From positions 2,016,516 through 2,080,515 of the forward strand of contig JADJEI010000001.1 in NCBI GenBank assembly GCA_016709155.1: DNA of 64,000 nucleotides. The letters run 5' to 3'. A program made the translations under genes and the position numbers. The notes beneath the pieces were generated by a model, which was not told the origin of the DNA, searched no databases, and worked only from the letters and a program-made list of their open reading frames with translations. The DNA is from Ignavibacteriales bacterium (GTDB lineage Bacteria > Bacteroidota > Ignavibacteria > Ignavibacteriales > Ignavibacteriaceae). Shown one piece after another: positions 1 to 8,805 of this stretch (position 1 is the first letter of the stretch; every line of letters starts with the position of its first letter).

Positions 1-1
1 C

Positions 2-784
2 GGTCCAAAGAGTGATTACGCCTACCGGCTTTATGCAATGGATAGAGCATTTCAAGCAGGTATTGATGATCTGGGGATAGGGGCGTTGTTTGGTTTGACT
101 GATTATAAATTTGAAACTCTCGCATTACTTATGCACGCAGCATACCTTGATAGAGTTTATGGAGTTGGTCCACACACAATCTCAATGCCGAGGCTTGAGC
201 CAGCATTAAATGCTCCGGCGGCACTTCAACCGCCGCATGCTGTTGATGATATTTCATTTAAAAAAATAATTGCAGCCATAAGGCTTTCTGTTCCCTATAC
301 AGGGATGATACTATCAACAAGGGAGAGGGCTGAATTACGAAGAGAATTATTTGCCGTTGGTATTTCGCAAATAAGTGCAGGCAGCAGAACTGCCCCCGGC
401 AGCTATAAAGAATCTCAGGAAAGTTTAGACGATCATGAACTTGAACAATTTCAACTCGGTGATCACAGACCGCTGGACGAAGTCGTGCAGGATATTACAC
501 GACTTGGTTACATGCCAAGCTTCTGTACTGCCTGTTACAGAAGCAACCGAACAGGTGATAGATTTATGGAGCTTGCAAAATCCGGAAATATTGGGAAGAT
601 TTGTGTGCCGAACGCCCTTGCAACTTTTAAAGAATATCTGCTCGATTTTGCTTCACCCACAACCAGGGAGGTGGGAGAAGATTTTTTAAAAGAAGAATTG
701 CTAAAAACCAACGATAAAACGAGGAAGAAAATTGATATGATGATAGATCGTGTAAGTTCAGGTGACAGAGATGTTTATTTATAA
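2..784 (+). CDS. hydG: [FeFe]-hydrogenase maturase HydG, C-terminal part
   Basis: HydG is the radical-SAM tyrosine lyase that makes the CO and cyanide ligands of the [FeFe]-hydrogenase H-cluster. The frame is open from base 2, so the 5' part, including the radical-SAM CX3CX2C motif, lies outside the window; about 260 of roughly 470 residues are visible. The C-terminal auxiliary-cluster motif CX2CX22C is intact (FCTACY, with the third Cys 22 residues later in GKICVPNA), and this spacing is specific to HydG among the ThiH-like enzymes. hydE follows 11 bases downstream, so this is the end of a maturation operon; hydF and a hydrogenase are expected upstream (inference). Confidence 0.95.
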   Translation, partial: GPKSDYAYRLYAMDRAFQAGIDDLGIGALFGLTDYKFETLALLMHAAYLDRVYGVGPHTISMPRLEPALNAPAALQPPHAVDDISFKKIIAAIRLSVPYTGMILSTRERAELRRELFAVGISQISAGSRTAPGSYKESQESLDDHELEQFQLGDHRPLDEVVQDITRLGYMPSFCTACYRSNRTGDRFMELAKSGNIGKICVPNALATFKEYLLDFASPTTREVGEDFLKEELLKTNDKTRKKIDMMIDRVSSGDRDVYL

Positions 785-795
785 TTGGATTATTT

Positions 796-1851
796 ATGGT
801 GCTTGATGATCTATTACATAAGTCTGACTTGAGTAAAGAAGAATTAGCCTTTCTGCTTCAACTTCAAAGCAAAGCTGATTTAGAAAAACTCATTACTCGT
901 GCTGATGAAGTAAGAAAACAATATTGCGGTGATGAAGTACACTTACGAGGTATAATTGAGTTTTCAAATAACTGCGAACAGGAGTGCCTTTACTGTGGGT
1001 TGAGGAAGGGGAACTACGCACTAATCAGATACAGAATGAATGAAGAAGAAATTCTTCGAGCTGCTAAAGATATTATTGCTCTTGGCATTAAAACTATTGT
1101 GCTTCAATCAGGCGAAGATTTTTATTACTCGGGAAGTTACTTTGCCCGCGTAATTCGCGGGATTAAAAACATTGCCGACGTGGCAGTTACTCTAAGCGTG
1201 GGGGAAAGAGAATTTACCGATTACAAACTTTGGCGGCAAGCCGGCGCTGATCGCTATCTGTTAAAACACGAAACAGCAAATCCAAAACTTTATTCTATCT
1301 ATCATCAGAGGCAAAAACTATTAGATAGAATTAAGCATCTTCGATTTCTCAAATCTATCGGTTTTCAAATTGGCAGCGGAAATATTATTGGTCTACCTCA
1401 TCAAACATTAGAAGATATTGCCGATGATATTTTACTTTGTAAAGAATTGAATGTTGATATGGCTTCATTCAGTCCATTCATTCCTTCAGAAAATACTCCA
1501 TACAGCAGTAAAGAACAATGTAGTGTTGAACTTGCTGTCAAAACTCTTGCTGTTACAAGAATCGTACTCCGTGATTCACACATACCTGCAACAACTGCAC
1601 TTGCAACTATTCATCCGCACGGCAGGGAGTTGGCATTGCAAGCTGGTGCGAATATTATCATGCCAAATTTTACACCCCAGCCTTACAAAGGGAATTATTT
1701 AATATACGCTAATAAAAACCGCGCTGATGATGACGATGCCGGATATTTAGAACGGATAAAAAAAGTCATAACTTCTGCAGGAAGAAAAATTGGAGAGACA
1801 CCGGGACATTCATTGAAAATGAAAAATGTACAATTAACAATTAAACAATAA
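796..1851 (+). CDS. hydE: [FeFe]-hydrogenase maturase HydE (radical SAM)
   Basis: A 351-residue radical-SAM protein, normal length for HydE, which works with HydG and HydF on the H-cluster dithiolate-bridged diiron centre. The SAM-cluster motif CX3CX2C is visible as NNCEQECLYCGLR around residue 60. It is followed by a GEDFYY-type glycine-rich segment and the HydE/BioB-type barrel (SGNIIGLPHQT, IHPHGRELALQAGANIIMPN). It is co-oriented with hydG and 11 bases from it. No second [2Fe-2S] cysteine triad is obvious, which is common because that cluster is dispensable in HydE. It converges with the kinase gene, and no terminator is seen in the 39-base gap. Confidence 0.95.
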   Translation: MVLDDLLHKSDLSKEELAFLLQLQSKADLEKLITRADEVRKQYCGDEVHLRGIIEFSNNCEQECLYCGLRKGNYALIRYRMNEEEILRAAKDIIALGIKTIVLQSGEDFYYSGSYFARVIRGIKNIADVAVTLSVGEREFTDYKLWRQAGADRYLLKHETANPKLYSIYHQRQKLLDRIKHLRFLKSIGFQIGSGNIIGLPHQTLEDIADDILLCKELNVDMASFSPFIPSENTPYSSKEQCSVELAVKTLAVTRIVLRDSHIPATTALATIHPHGRELALQAGANIIMPNFTPQPYKGNYLIYANKNRADDDDAGYLERIKKVITSAGRKIGETPGHSLKMKNVQLTIKQ

Positions 1852-1890
1852 AACTGAGAAAATTTAATACTAATCGTTTCGATATTACAT

Positions 1891-4800
1891 CTAAAGTTTA
1901 TTCAATTCTAAAATTAATTCTTGTACACTTTGGTACCTTTGTGCAGGATCCTTCTGCAAGCATTTCTCTGCAATCTCATCTTCCAATTTCCCGGTAAGAT
2001 TATTAATTGAAGAAGGCGGTGGCGGAATATTATTAAAAATAGAATGAATGAGAGCAATTTCATTTTCACCTTTGAACGGTAAGGTATTGGTTAGTAGTTC
2101 ATAAAAAATAACCCCAACCGAAAAAATATCAGTTCGATGGTCAGAATTAATATTAGTCACTTGTTCCGGTGCCACATAGCCAAGAGTTCCAATTACAGTC
2201 CCGAGTGATGTCATTGTTGATACGAGTGTTGACTTTGACAAACCAAAATCCATAATTCTAATCTCGCCTGAAGAATCAAGCATGATGTTATTAGTCTTCA
2301 AATCGCGATGAACAACTTTGTGCGAATGAATTTCTGCCAGCCCTGCACAGATTTGAGTCATTATCTTTTTTATTAATAATTTATCAAGCGGATAATTTTT
2401 TTGGAGCAATTCTTTTAATGTGCCTCCTTCGAGAAATTCCATTGCAATAAAAAATTTATCGTCAGCTTCGCTTGTCTCAAATACTTTTACAATATTCGGA
2501 TGGTTGAATGAAGAAAGAAGCTGCCCTTCTCCTGAAAATCTTTTTTTATTTTCTGCATCTTGAAGCAAGGCGGGGTTCATCAATTTTAGGGCGACATTTT
2601 TTTTTGTGATAGTATCACAAACTTTATAAACAGTGCCCATTCCACCTTCACCTATTTTCTCCTCAATTCGATAATGCGAAATATACTTTGCGTTTTTCTT
2701 TTCCAGATAATTTTTCATAGTATAAATAAAAGAAACACCAAGCGCGGGAATTACAGAAAAGGAAATCGCCGACGAAATAAGCCACGGTTCATTTATTGTG
2801 AAATGAACGATAAGCAAATAGATCAATAATAAGGTTATAGGAATGAAATAATATCCAGTGACTTCTTTAGCTCTAAATTTTATTGCCGCAAAATAAAATA
2901 AGCCGATAATAATGAGTATTATTATCATCTTAATAATTTCAATTGGAAGATCTATTAATAAGAATGTTCTTTGAATAGATTTAGACGAAAGGACAAATAA
3001 TCTTTTAAAGAAAGTTGATTCATAAACTTCAAGAACAGATCCGTGCGTAATATTATCGTATCTCAATTTATTCCCGCCGGGAAAAACAACATTTAAATTG
3101 TACTTGATATTTTGTGGCAATGCTAAAATGACTTCATTCATATTTTGCAGTGTCGGCGACGATCCGCAGCCGGAAGTGCAAAACTCATTTGAGATTATAT
3201 TTCCCTTTTTATCAAAGCCTGTCAGGGATAATTTCACACCTGCACCGGAACGATTGGACACGTCGGGGAATAATTTAACTTTCAGATAATTATTTCTATT
3301 GAGGTTATTTCTATAAAGCACGCATTTATTGCCCTTTTCGCCTATTGCTTCACTGATTCCAACAAACAAATCGTTGTCGCCGTCATTATCAATATCAGCA
3401 AAGGAAGGGTTACCGGCAAAATTAATTCCTGTTTCCTGACTAACTTCACGAAAGTTCATCCGTTTTGAATTCAAAAACAATTTTGAGCTGACGAACAAAT
3501 CTGTCCACCCATCATTATTAACATCGCAAGCCGAAGCACATCCGTTTAATGGTTCGGGATTAAAAATGATTTCGTTAAAACCGGCTCGTTCTGATTGGTT
3601 ATCAAATGAAGCATCACCTTTGTTTATAAATAAAATAGGAGGGGCTTGCTGATTCTGAATAAACACATCTAACCAGCCGTCATTATTAAAATCTGCGGTG
3701 CAAGCCGAATTGGAATTGAGCGATAAATTATTTGGTGATTTAAATTCCGGTAGTGTTTTTTCTTCAAAGCGAAAATTACCCTTGTTTAAATAAAGCGAAA
3801 AGTATTTGTGAGCAACAGGGATGCGATATACTAAAAATATATCGGTAAGACCATCATTATTAAAATCTCCATTCAACATTGTATTGACAGGTAATTTTTT
3901 GTTTAGCGGTAAACCTGTTTCATTGCTAACAGACGCAAACTTTGCTGCGCCATTATTTTTATAGAAATACGATCGTCCGTCATAATTCCAAATCAATAGA
4001 TCAAGGTTGCCGTCGTTATCAAAATCAGAAGCGCTGCCCGATAGAAGAGAAGCCGGATTGATAAACTCAAAATTGAGATTTGATTTATCTGAAAAATCTC
4101 TGAATGAATTTCCACTGCCAAGATATACTTTAAATTTGTCCGCATAATAAATTTGAATAATATCATTTTCACCATCGTTGTTAAAATCAGCAACTGCAGT
4201 AAAGTTAGAACTTCTAAGCGGATCGGAAGAATCTTCGTTGTATTTATATTCCGTAAAAATACCCCTGCCATTATTTTCATAAATCACGGCAGGTCCATCT
4301 GAAGGCAGCGAAAGTAAATCAGGTGCAGAGTGATCACCGTGATTAAAAAATATTCCACCGCGGCTGTTTGGTCTTAACGAAGCTCGCGAAGTAAAATCAG
4401 TAAATGAGAATCCAATCGTTTTGGAGTTAGTGTAAATTCCATTGTCGCCGATAATCCATGTTTTTTGGTTGTGGTTAGATTCCAAAACGAAATCAACATC
4501 TAAAAAATTATCTTCTATGCTCACCGCATCAATGTTTCTTTTCCAAATTTTACCGTCATATTCAAACATTGAAGAATTAGCACCTACTGCGATGGCATAA
4601 GTTGAATCAATTCCTTTTATTGAGAGGAGATGATCGGCTGTTTCAATTCTCTGAACCTCCCATTTCTTTCCATCAAATTTTAAAAGAGTTCCATTCTGTC
4701 CGGTGATCCAACCAAAATTTTTATTAGCCATCCAGATTTTTTCCAGATGATTATTTGTCGGCGAAGCAACCTTTCGCCATTTAGATTCGATACATCTGAT

Positions 4801-5520
4801 TATCAAACCATCTTTGCCCACCCCCCAGCCGTTTTTTGAATCAAACATGAACAAATCATTTATGTCACCCGAAAGAAAATTAGAAAGAGAATCTCTATTC
4901 ACCGGGCTTGATTGAGCCATCCACCTTTTCTTATTATAAAAAAGAATATTGCCCTGTTGACCTGCGAGCCACGCTGATCCGTCTTTTGTTATGGAGAGGG
5001 CTTTCCACATTGCAAAATCAGTATCATCCCATTTAACATTAGGAATATCAATTTCTTTTTTACCATTTGAACTTAGTTCTGTAAGTACAGGTTTATAATG
5101 ACCTGTATGCGTCAAGTGATTTATTACCCAAGTTTTTGTCGAATCATACTGCCCAATTAGAGGGAAATCAGAATAAGGAAAATTGAATATTGAATTCCAC
5201 TTTCCATTTTCATATTTATAAACATTACCAGGAATATTCCCGCGGCCGCGTGAAACTGCAACGCCGGTTGAAGATGAAAACATTCGTATTTTTGAACCAA
5301 GTTCAATATCAGCCTGTTTGTACCACACATCTGTTGAATCATCCGCAACTTCCTCCTCCTCAATTGCGTTGTCCGATTTACTACAGGAGATAAATTGAAG
5401 TGAAAATGCTAACAGTAAAAGCAGAATTGATAAAGCATTTGATTTAATGGCGTACGAATTAGAGAACGCACTACTCACATCAGTTTTTATCACTTTACTA
5501 TTTGGAAAGCTCGTTCTCAA
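1891..5520 (-). CDS. Receptor-like Ser/Thr protein kinase with extracytoplasmic FG-GAP/ASPIC sensor
   Basis: A 1209-residue multidomain protein. The N-terminus has a hydrophobic segment ending FISC, lipobox-like, then propeller-like repeats (about 60-380), six FG-GAP/VCBS calcium-type repeats of the DFNNDG kind (about 390-780), an ASPIC/UnbV-like domain (about 780-860), three predicted membrane helices and a complete C-terminal Hanks-type kinase from about residue 945. Kinase motifs seen are GEGGMG, VALKL, HRDLKTNN, DFG and APE. Three helices place the kinase inside if the N-terminus is outside. Most bacterial PASTA-type kinases have the reverse order. The start is TTG at 5520, overlapping the peroxidase stop; GTG at 5493 or 5478 are alternatives. 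The ligand is unknown. Confidence 0.85.
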   Translation of the reverse strand: MRTSFPNSKVIKTDVSSAFSNSYAIKSNALSILLLLLAFSLQFISCSKSDNAIEEEEVADDSTDVWYKQADIELGSKIRMFSSSTGVAVSRGRGNIPGNVYKYENGKWNSIFNFPYSDFPLIGQYDSTKTWVINHLTHTGHYKPVLTELSSNGKKEIDIPNVKWDDTDFAMWKALSITKDGSAWLAGQQGNILFYNKKRWMAQSSPVNRDSLSNFLSGDINDLFMFDSKNGWGVGKDGLIIRCIESKWRKVASPTNNHLEKIWMANKNFGWITGQNGTLLKFDGKKWEVQRIETADHLLSIKGIDSTYAIAVGANSSMFEYDGKIWKRNIDAVSIEDNFLDVDFVLESNHNQKTWIIGDNGIYTNSKTIGFSFTDFTSRASLRPNSRGGIFFNHGDHSAPDLLSLPSDGPAVIYENNGRGIFTEYKYNEDSSDPLRSSNFTAVADFNNDGENDIIQIYYADKFKVYLGSGNSFRDFSDKSNLNFEFINPASLLSGSASDFDNDGNLDLLIWNYDGRSYFYKNNGAAKFASVSNETGLPLNKKLPVNTMLNGDFNNDGLTDIFLVYRIPVAHKYFSLYLNKGNFRFEEKTLPEFKSPNNLSLNSNSACTADFNNDGWLDVFIQNQQAPPILFINKGDASFDNQSERAGFNEIIFNPEPLNGCASACDVNNDGWTDLFVSSKLFLNSKRMNFREVSQETGINFAGNPSFADIDNDGDNDLFVGISEAIGEKGNKCVLYRNNLNRNNYLKVKLFPDVSNRSGAGVKLSLTGFDKKGNIISNEFCTSGCGSSPTLQNMNEVILALPQNIKYNLNVVFPGGNKLRYDNITHGSVLEVYESTFFKRLFVLSSKSIQRTFLLIDLPIEIIKMIIILIIIGLFYFAAIKFRAKEVTGYYFIPITLLLIYLLIVHFTINEPWLISSAISFSVIPALGVSFIYTMKNYLEKKNAKYISHYRIEEKIGEGGMGTVYKVCDTITKKNVALKLMNPALLQDAENKKRFSGEGQLLSSFNHPNIVKVFETSEADDKFFIAMEFLEGGTLKELLQKNYPLDKLLIKKIMTQICAGLAEIHSHKVVHRDLKTNNIMLDSSGEIRIMDFGLSKSTLVSTMTSLGTVIGTLGYVAPEQVTNINSDHRTDIFSVGVIFYELLTNTLPFKGENEIALIHSIFNNIPPPPSSINNLTGKLEDEIAEKCLQKDPAQRYQSVQELILELNKL

Positions 5521-6097
5521 TTGCGGAGGTTATTTTTTCATTTGCTGGTTCAACTTTGCTGCGAAATCTTTTAACGATTGAACCATCTTTTGCAATTAGA
5601 AATTTTTCAAAATTCCATTTTACATCGCCCTGCTCGATTTCTGAACAATTTGTTAATCTTTCAAAGAGTGGAGAACGATCTTTTCCGTTCACCTCGATTT
5701 TATCAAACAATTTAAAAGTGACATTATATTTTGTTGAACAAAAATTTAGGATTTCTTTATTCGTCCCCGGCTCTTGCTGTCCAAATTGATTGCACGGGAA
5801 AGCTAATATTTCGAAGCCTCTGTTTTTATAAGTTTGATAAATATCTTCAAGCCCTTCGTATTGTGGAGTATAGCCGCAGAAACTTGCAACGTTTACTATC
5901 ATCAATACTTTACCTTCATAACTTGAAAGAGCGATTTCATTTCCATTAATATCTTTGACTGAGAGATCTTTTATGTTGTTGTTCATTTGTTCTATCTTCT
6001 GTTTACTGTTTGATTCAAAAAAATTGGATGAATAAATAAAATATACCGGTAAAGAAATAATACCGATAGATAATGTTATTAAAATTATTTTTTTCAT
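5498..6097 (-). CDS. Glutathione peroxidase family protein, Cys type
   Basis: A 199-residue thiol peroxidase of the glutathione peroxidase family, which reduces peroxides, in bacteria usually with thioredoxin. Active-site signatures are NVASFCGYTPQY (peroxidatic Cys in place of selenocysteine), FPCNQFGQQEPG (Gln and possible resolving Cys) and KWNFEKFL (Trp/Asn). The first 25 residues form a hydrophobic helix, so the protein is exported or anchored in the envelope. Its last codons overlap the TTG start proposed for the kinase, so the two may be translationally coupled. Confidence 0.93.
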   Translation of the reverse strand: MKKIILITLSIGIISLPVYFIYSSNFFESNSKQKIEQMNNNIKDLSVKDINGNEIALSSYEGKVLMIVNVASFCGYTPQYEGLEDIYQTYKNRGFEILAFPCNQFGQQEPGTNKEILNFCSTKYNVTFKLFDKIEVNGKDRSPLFERLTNCSEIEQGDVKWNFEKFLIAKDGSIVKRFRSKVEPANEKITSAIENELSK

Positions 6098-6133
6098 TTG
6101 ATGTCCTCAATTAAAATGTAGATTATAGATTGA

Positions 6134-6439
6134 CTAATTTATACCACCTCTAATTAGATCCATTACCATACAAGAAGAAAGATATTTACTGGAGTTTTCT
6201 TTTCTTCTTGAGTATATTTTTGCTCCTAAAAACTGACCGGTAAAAAAAGCAGCAACAAGTATTGGATATGTATAAAATTCAAATCCAATATGAGTAATAA
6301 ATCTGATCGCAACAACAAAGGGCACAGGGATATGAATGGCGAGCGCCCACTGAAGTGAAAATTTTTTAATATTTGCCCGCCAATAACCAAATGGCAAATT
6401 CAAAGTAAAAATAAAAATTACTGCAAAAAGTATGTTCAT
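6134..6439 (-). CDS. Small membrane protein, unknown function
   Basis: A 101-residue hydrophobic protein with about three membrane segments (residues 1-18, 28-50, 55-75) and a basic tail (YSRRKENSSKY). I do not recognise a family. Its ATG overlaps the stop of the upstream TPM-domain gene by one base (TAATG), which suggests translational coupling, so it may form a pair with that protein at the membrane (inference). Confidence 0.7.
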   Translation of the reverse strand: MNILFAVIFIFTLNLPFGYWRANIKKFSLQWALAIHIPVPFVVAIRFITHIGFEFYTYPILVAAFFTGQFLGAKIYSRRKENSSKYLSSCMVMDLIRGGIN

Positions 6440-6897
6440 TATTCAACAATAACCTTGTTAGAAATTTCATTAGTGTCATCTACTTTAAGGGGAAAGTGTT
6501 CGGAGAGGATCCGACCAATTTCATCTAACCCATGAAGAAGTCCTTCACAAAAATTTCCCGCCAGGAAATGAGCCAGCATTTGTTCTTTGATTCTTTCCCA
6601 TGTATCGGCATTGACTTTCGAATTGATTCCTTCATCTGCAAGAATATGAAATTGTTTATCATCAAGCATAAGAAAAATTATTATGCCGGTGCGATCACGT
6701 GTTTGATTTATCCTGAGTTTATAAAATTGAGCTTCTGCAAGTTGAGATATTGATTTTTTCTTCTCGGAAAATTTTTTCTTTTCTCTGATGGTTACACAAA
6801 TTTCGCCTGAAGTAATTTTTTCAATTGTCTGAATTTTGTTGGTGATGCGAAGAAGTTCGTCATCATCAAAGTAAGTGTAAAATAATTTATTCTTCAT
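6439..6897 (-). CDS. TPM-domain protein (TLP18.3/Psb32/MOLO-1 type)
   Basis: A 152-residue protein whose core (ITNKIQTIEKITSGEICVTI, then TGIIIFLMLDDKQFHILADEGIN) matches the TPM domain once called phosphatase-like. Members are often membrane associated; this copy lacks the usual signal peptide and C-terminal helix. It is followed with a one-base overlap by a small membrane protein that could supply the anchor (inference). The biochemical role is not established. Confidence 0.8.
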   Translation of the reverse strand: MKNKLFYTYFDDDELLRITNKIQTIEKITSGEICVTIREKKKFSEKKKSISQLAEAQFYKLRINQTRDRTGIIIFLMLDDKQFHILADEGINSKVNADTWERIKEQMLAHFLAGNFCEGLLHGLDEIGRILSEHFPLKVDDTNEISNKVIVE

Positions 6898-6983
6898 AAA
6901 TGCCTTCTAATTCTACTCTCAAGCTATTAAAGCGAGAGAATTGTTGCAAGTAATAAAAATTCTTTCTAAATACGGACAAATAA

Positions 6984-7370
6984 TTATTGAACAATTGCGG
7001 TGGCTTCTATTTCAATCAGTAGATCCGGATGTATTAATGATTTAACTTCCACCATTGTTGCCGCGGGTTTTATGTTTTTGAAAAATTCATTATGAGCTTT
7101 ACCAATTTCATCCCATTTTGAAATATCTGTTACAAACATTCTTATTCTAACTACATCATTCAAGGATGCCCCTACCTGTAATAAGGAGCTTTCTATTTTA
7201 GAAATAATATATTTTGTCTGCTCATAAACATTTCCAATGCCGATAATATTTTCTCCGTCTGAAGAAGTTGTCCCGGATACTTCTATTACATTATTAATTC
7301 TAACAGCTCTCGAATAACCGAGAAGGTTCTCCCAAACTGCTCCGGAAGAAATATTTTTTCTATTGCTCAT
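6984..7370 (-). CDS. RidA family (YjgF/YER057c/UK114) protein
   Basis: A RidA-type deaminase of about 128 residues, which hydrolyses reactive enamine/imine intermediates from PLP enzymes. Family features include VIEVSGTTSSDGENIIG near the N-terminus, VRIRMFVTDISKWDEIGKAHNEFF in the middle, and a C-terminal LIEIEATAIV; the usual catalytic Arg region is replaced by HPDLLIEIEA. The start chosen is MSNRKN at 7370; an ATG four codons upstream is also possible. It sits downstream of the AlkD-like gene with an 18-base gap, probably co-transcribed. Confidence 0.88.
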   Translation of the reverse strand: MSNRKNISSGAVWENLLGYSRAVRINNVIEVSGTTSSDGENIIGIGNVYEQTKYIISKIESSLLQVGASLNDVVRIRMFVTDISKWDEIGKAHNEFFKNIKPAATMVEVKSLIHPDLLIEIEATAIVQ

Positions 7371-7388
7371 AATAAATTCCATTTATGA

Positions 7389-8114
7389 TTAAAACAATAA
7401 AGGAGAAGATTTAACTTTAACAAGTAAATAGGCTTTGCGTTTGGGTTCAGGAAACTTTTCTATTGCATAACGGAGCATTGTACGCGGCATTTTTTGATAA
7501 TGCACTTCTAAAAAATCTTCTTCTGATTGCAAATCTTTTTTACCAATTTCCCTCAGCATCCAGCCAACGGCTTTATGAATTAAATCATGCTTATCATTTA
7601 AAAGAATTTTAGCAAGTCTGAGTGTAGTAACAAACTCGCCACTCTGAATAAATTTGAAAGTACTTAAAATGCTTATTCTTCGGTCCCAAAGATTTTTTGA
7701 GCTGGCAAGTTTAAAAAGAATCTCTCTGTCTTTATCAAGAAACCACTCGCCTAAAAGTTTTGGTGCAGATAGATCAACAAGATCCCAGTTGTTAACATTT
7801 TTTCGATTAGTCAAATATAAACGAATTATTTTTTCTCGTTCCTTTTCATCTGCTTTTTTAAATTTGTTCACTAAAATGAATAATGCAATTAGCCGTTCTT
7901 CGTGAATTTTAGACTGCATTGCTTTTATAGTTTCAGCCAAAGGAAGATCATAGAATTGTTTTGCTATCATTCTTTGAACCGGCACTTTTATTCCCGCAAG
8001 AATATCACCCTCAGCATATTGTCCGGGTGCAGTTTTGAAAAACCGCTGTAAAAATATTGCTTGAGATTTATTTGAATGCCGGCGTACTATTTTTTTTAAA
8101 TCAGTGTATCTCAT
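7389..8114 (-). CDS. DNA alkylation repair protein, AlkD-like
   Basis: A HEAT-repeat-like DNA glycosylase family protein of about 241 residues that excises alkylated bases (family knowledge). Signatures are VNNWDLVDLSAPKLLG, LWDRRISILSTFKFI, HKAVGWMLREIGKKD and MPRTMLRYAIEKF, matching the AlkD family throughout. The ATG at 8114 is preferred over a TTG two codons upstream. It is the first gene of a minus-strand group (AlkD, RidA) that may extend to the TPM gene. Confidence 0.92.
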   Translation of the reverse strand: MRYTDLKKIVRRHSNKSQAIFLQRFFKTAPGQYAEGDILAGIKVPVQRMIAKQFYDLPLAETIKAMQSKIHEERLIALFILVNKFKKADEKEREKIIRLYLTNRKNVNNWDLVDLSAPKLLGEWFLDKDREILFKLASSKNLWDRRISILSTFKFIQSGEFVTTLRLAKILLNDKHDLIHKAVGWMLREIGKKDLQSEEDFLEVHYQKMPRTMLRYAIEKFPEPKRKAYLLVKVKSSPLLF

Positions 8115-8225
8115 CAACAATTGTAATTTTTTTTATGTTCAAATTAACGATTAACAGACTTAACCAAAATTTATCTGCTAAGGCAAATTATTTTATTTAT
8201 TTTTGAATGATAAAAAATAAAAAGC

Positions 8226-8804
8226 ATGATAATTATAATAGATTTAGGAAAAGAAAACACAGCGAGCATTCAACAAGCGTTGGACGAACTTTCTATCGAA
8301 TACAAAGTCACTTCATCAGAATATGAAATATGCCGTGCGAATTGTGTCATACTTTGCGGCTACGGTGAAGCTTCTGCCGGGCTTAAAAAATTACACTTGA
8401 TGAATCTTTTTACAGTGATGAGAATCATCAAGCGTCCATTGCTTGGCATTGGGCTCGGGATGCAGTTGATGAGCACTTATTCTTCCGAAGGAAATGTTTC
8501 CTGCCTCGGAATATTTCCAGGTGCGACAGAAAAATTTGCTTCTTCTGAACGACACACCGGGATGTTTCCAATCCATGTTCAAAGTGAAAGTAAAATTCTA
8601 TCGGATATTCGGAGCGATGATAAATTTTATTTTGATCACAGCTATTATCTTCCGATATCAGAGAACACAACTTCGGTATCAGAATTCGGAATTAATTTTT
8701 CTGCTTCGATGGAAAAAGATAAAAGTTTCGGTGTACAGTTTCATCCCGAAAAAAGCGGTGATGCGGGATTATTGATTCTTAAAAATTTTTTGTCTATTGA
8801 ATAA
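8226..8804 (+). CDS. HisH-like class I glutamine amidotransferase lacking the catalytic Cys
   Basis: A 192-residue homologue of HisH, the glutaminase subunit of imidazole glycerol phosphate synthase. Family features are the IIDLGKEN start, a YFDHSYY block and the QFHPEKSGDAG block with the catalytic His and Glu. The nucleophile elbow, normally LGICLGMQ, reads LGIGLGMQ: the codon is GGG, not a Cys codon, so glutamine hydrolysis should be lost. The upstream oxyanion region is also diverged. No his genes are nearby. It ends one base from the convergent Acs-like gene. It could be a pseudoenzyme with a binding role, or decaying. Confidence 0.8.
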   Translation: MIIIIDLGKENTASIQQALDELSIEYKVTSSEYEICRANCVILCGYGEASAGLKKLHLMNLFTVMRIIKRPLLGIGLGMQLMSTYSSEGNVSCLGIFPGATEKFASSERHTGMFPIHVQSESKILSDIRSDDKFYFDHSYYLPISENTTSVSEFGINFSASMEKDKSFGVQFHPEKSGDAGLLILKNFLSIE

Positions 8805-8805
8805 T

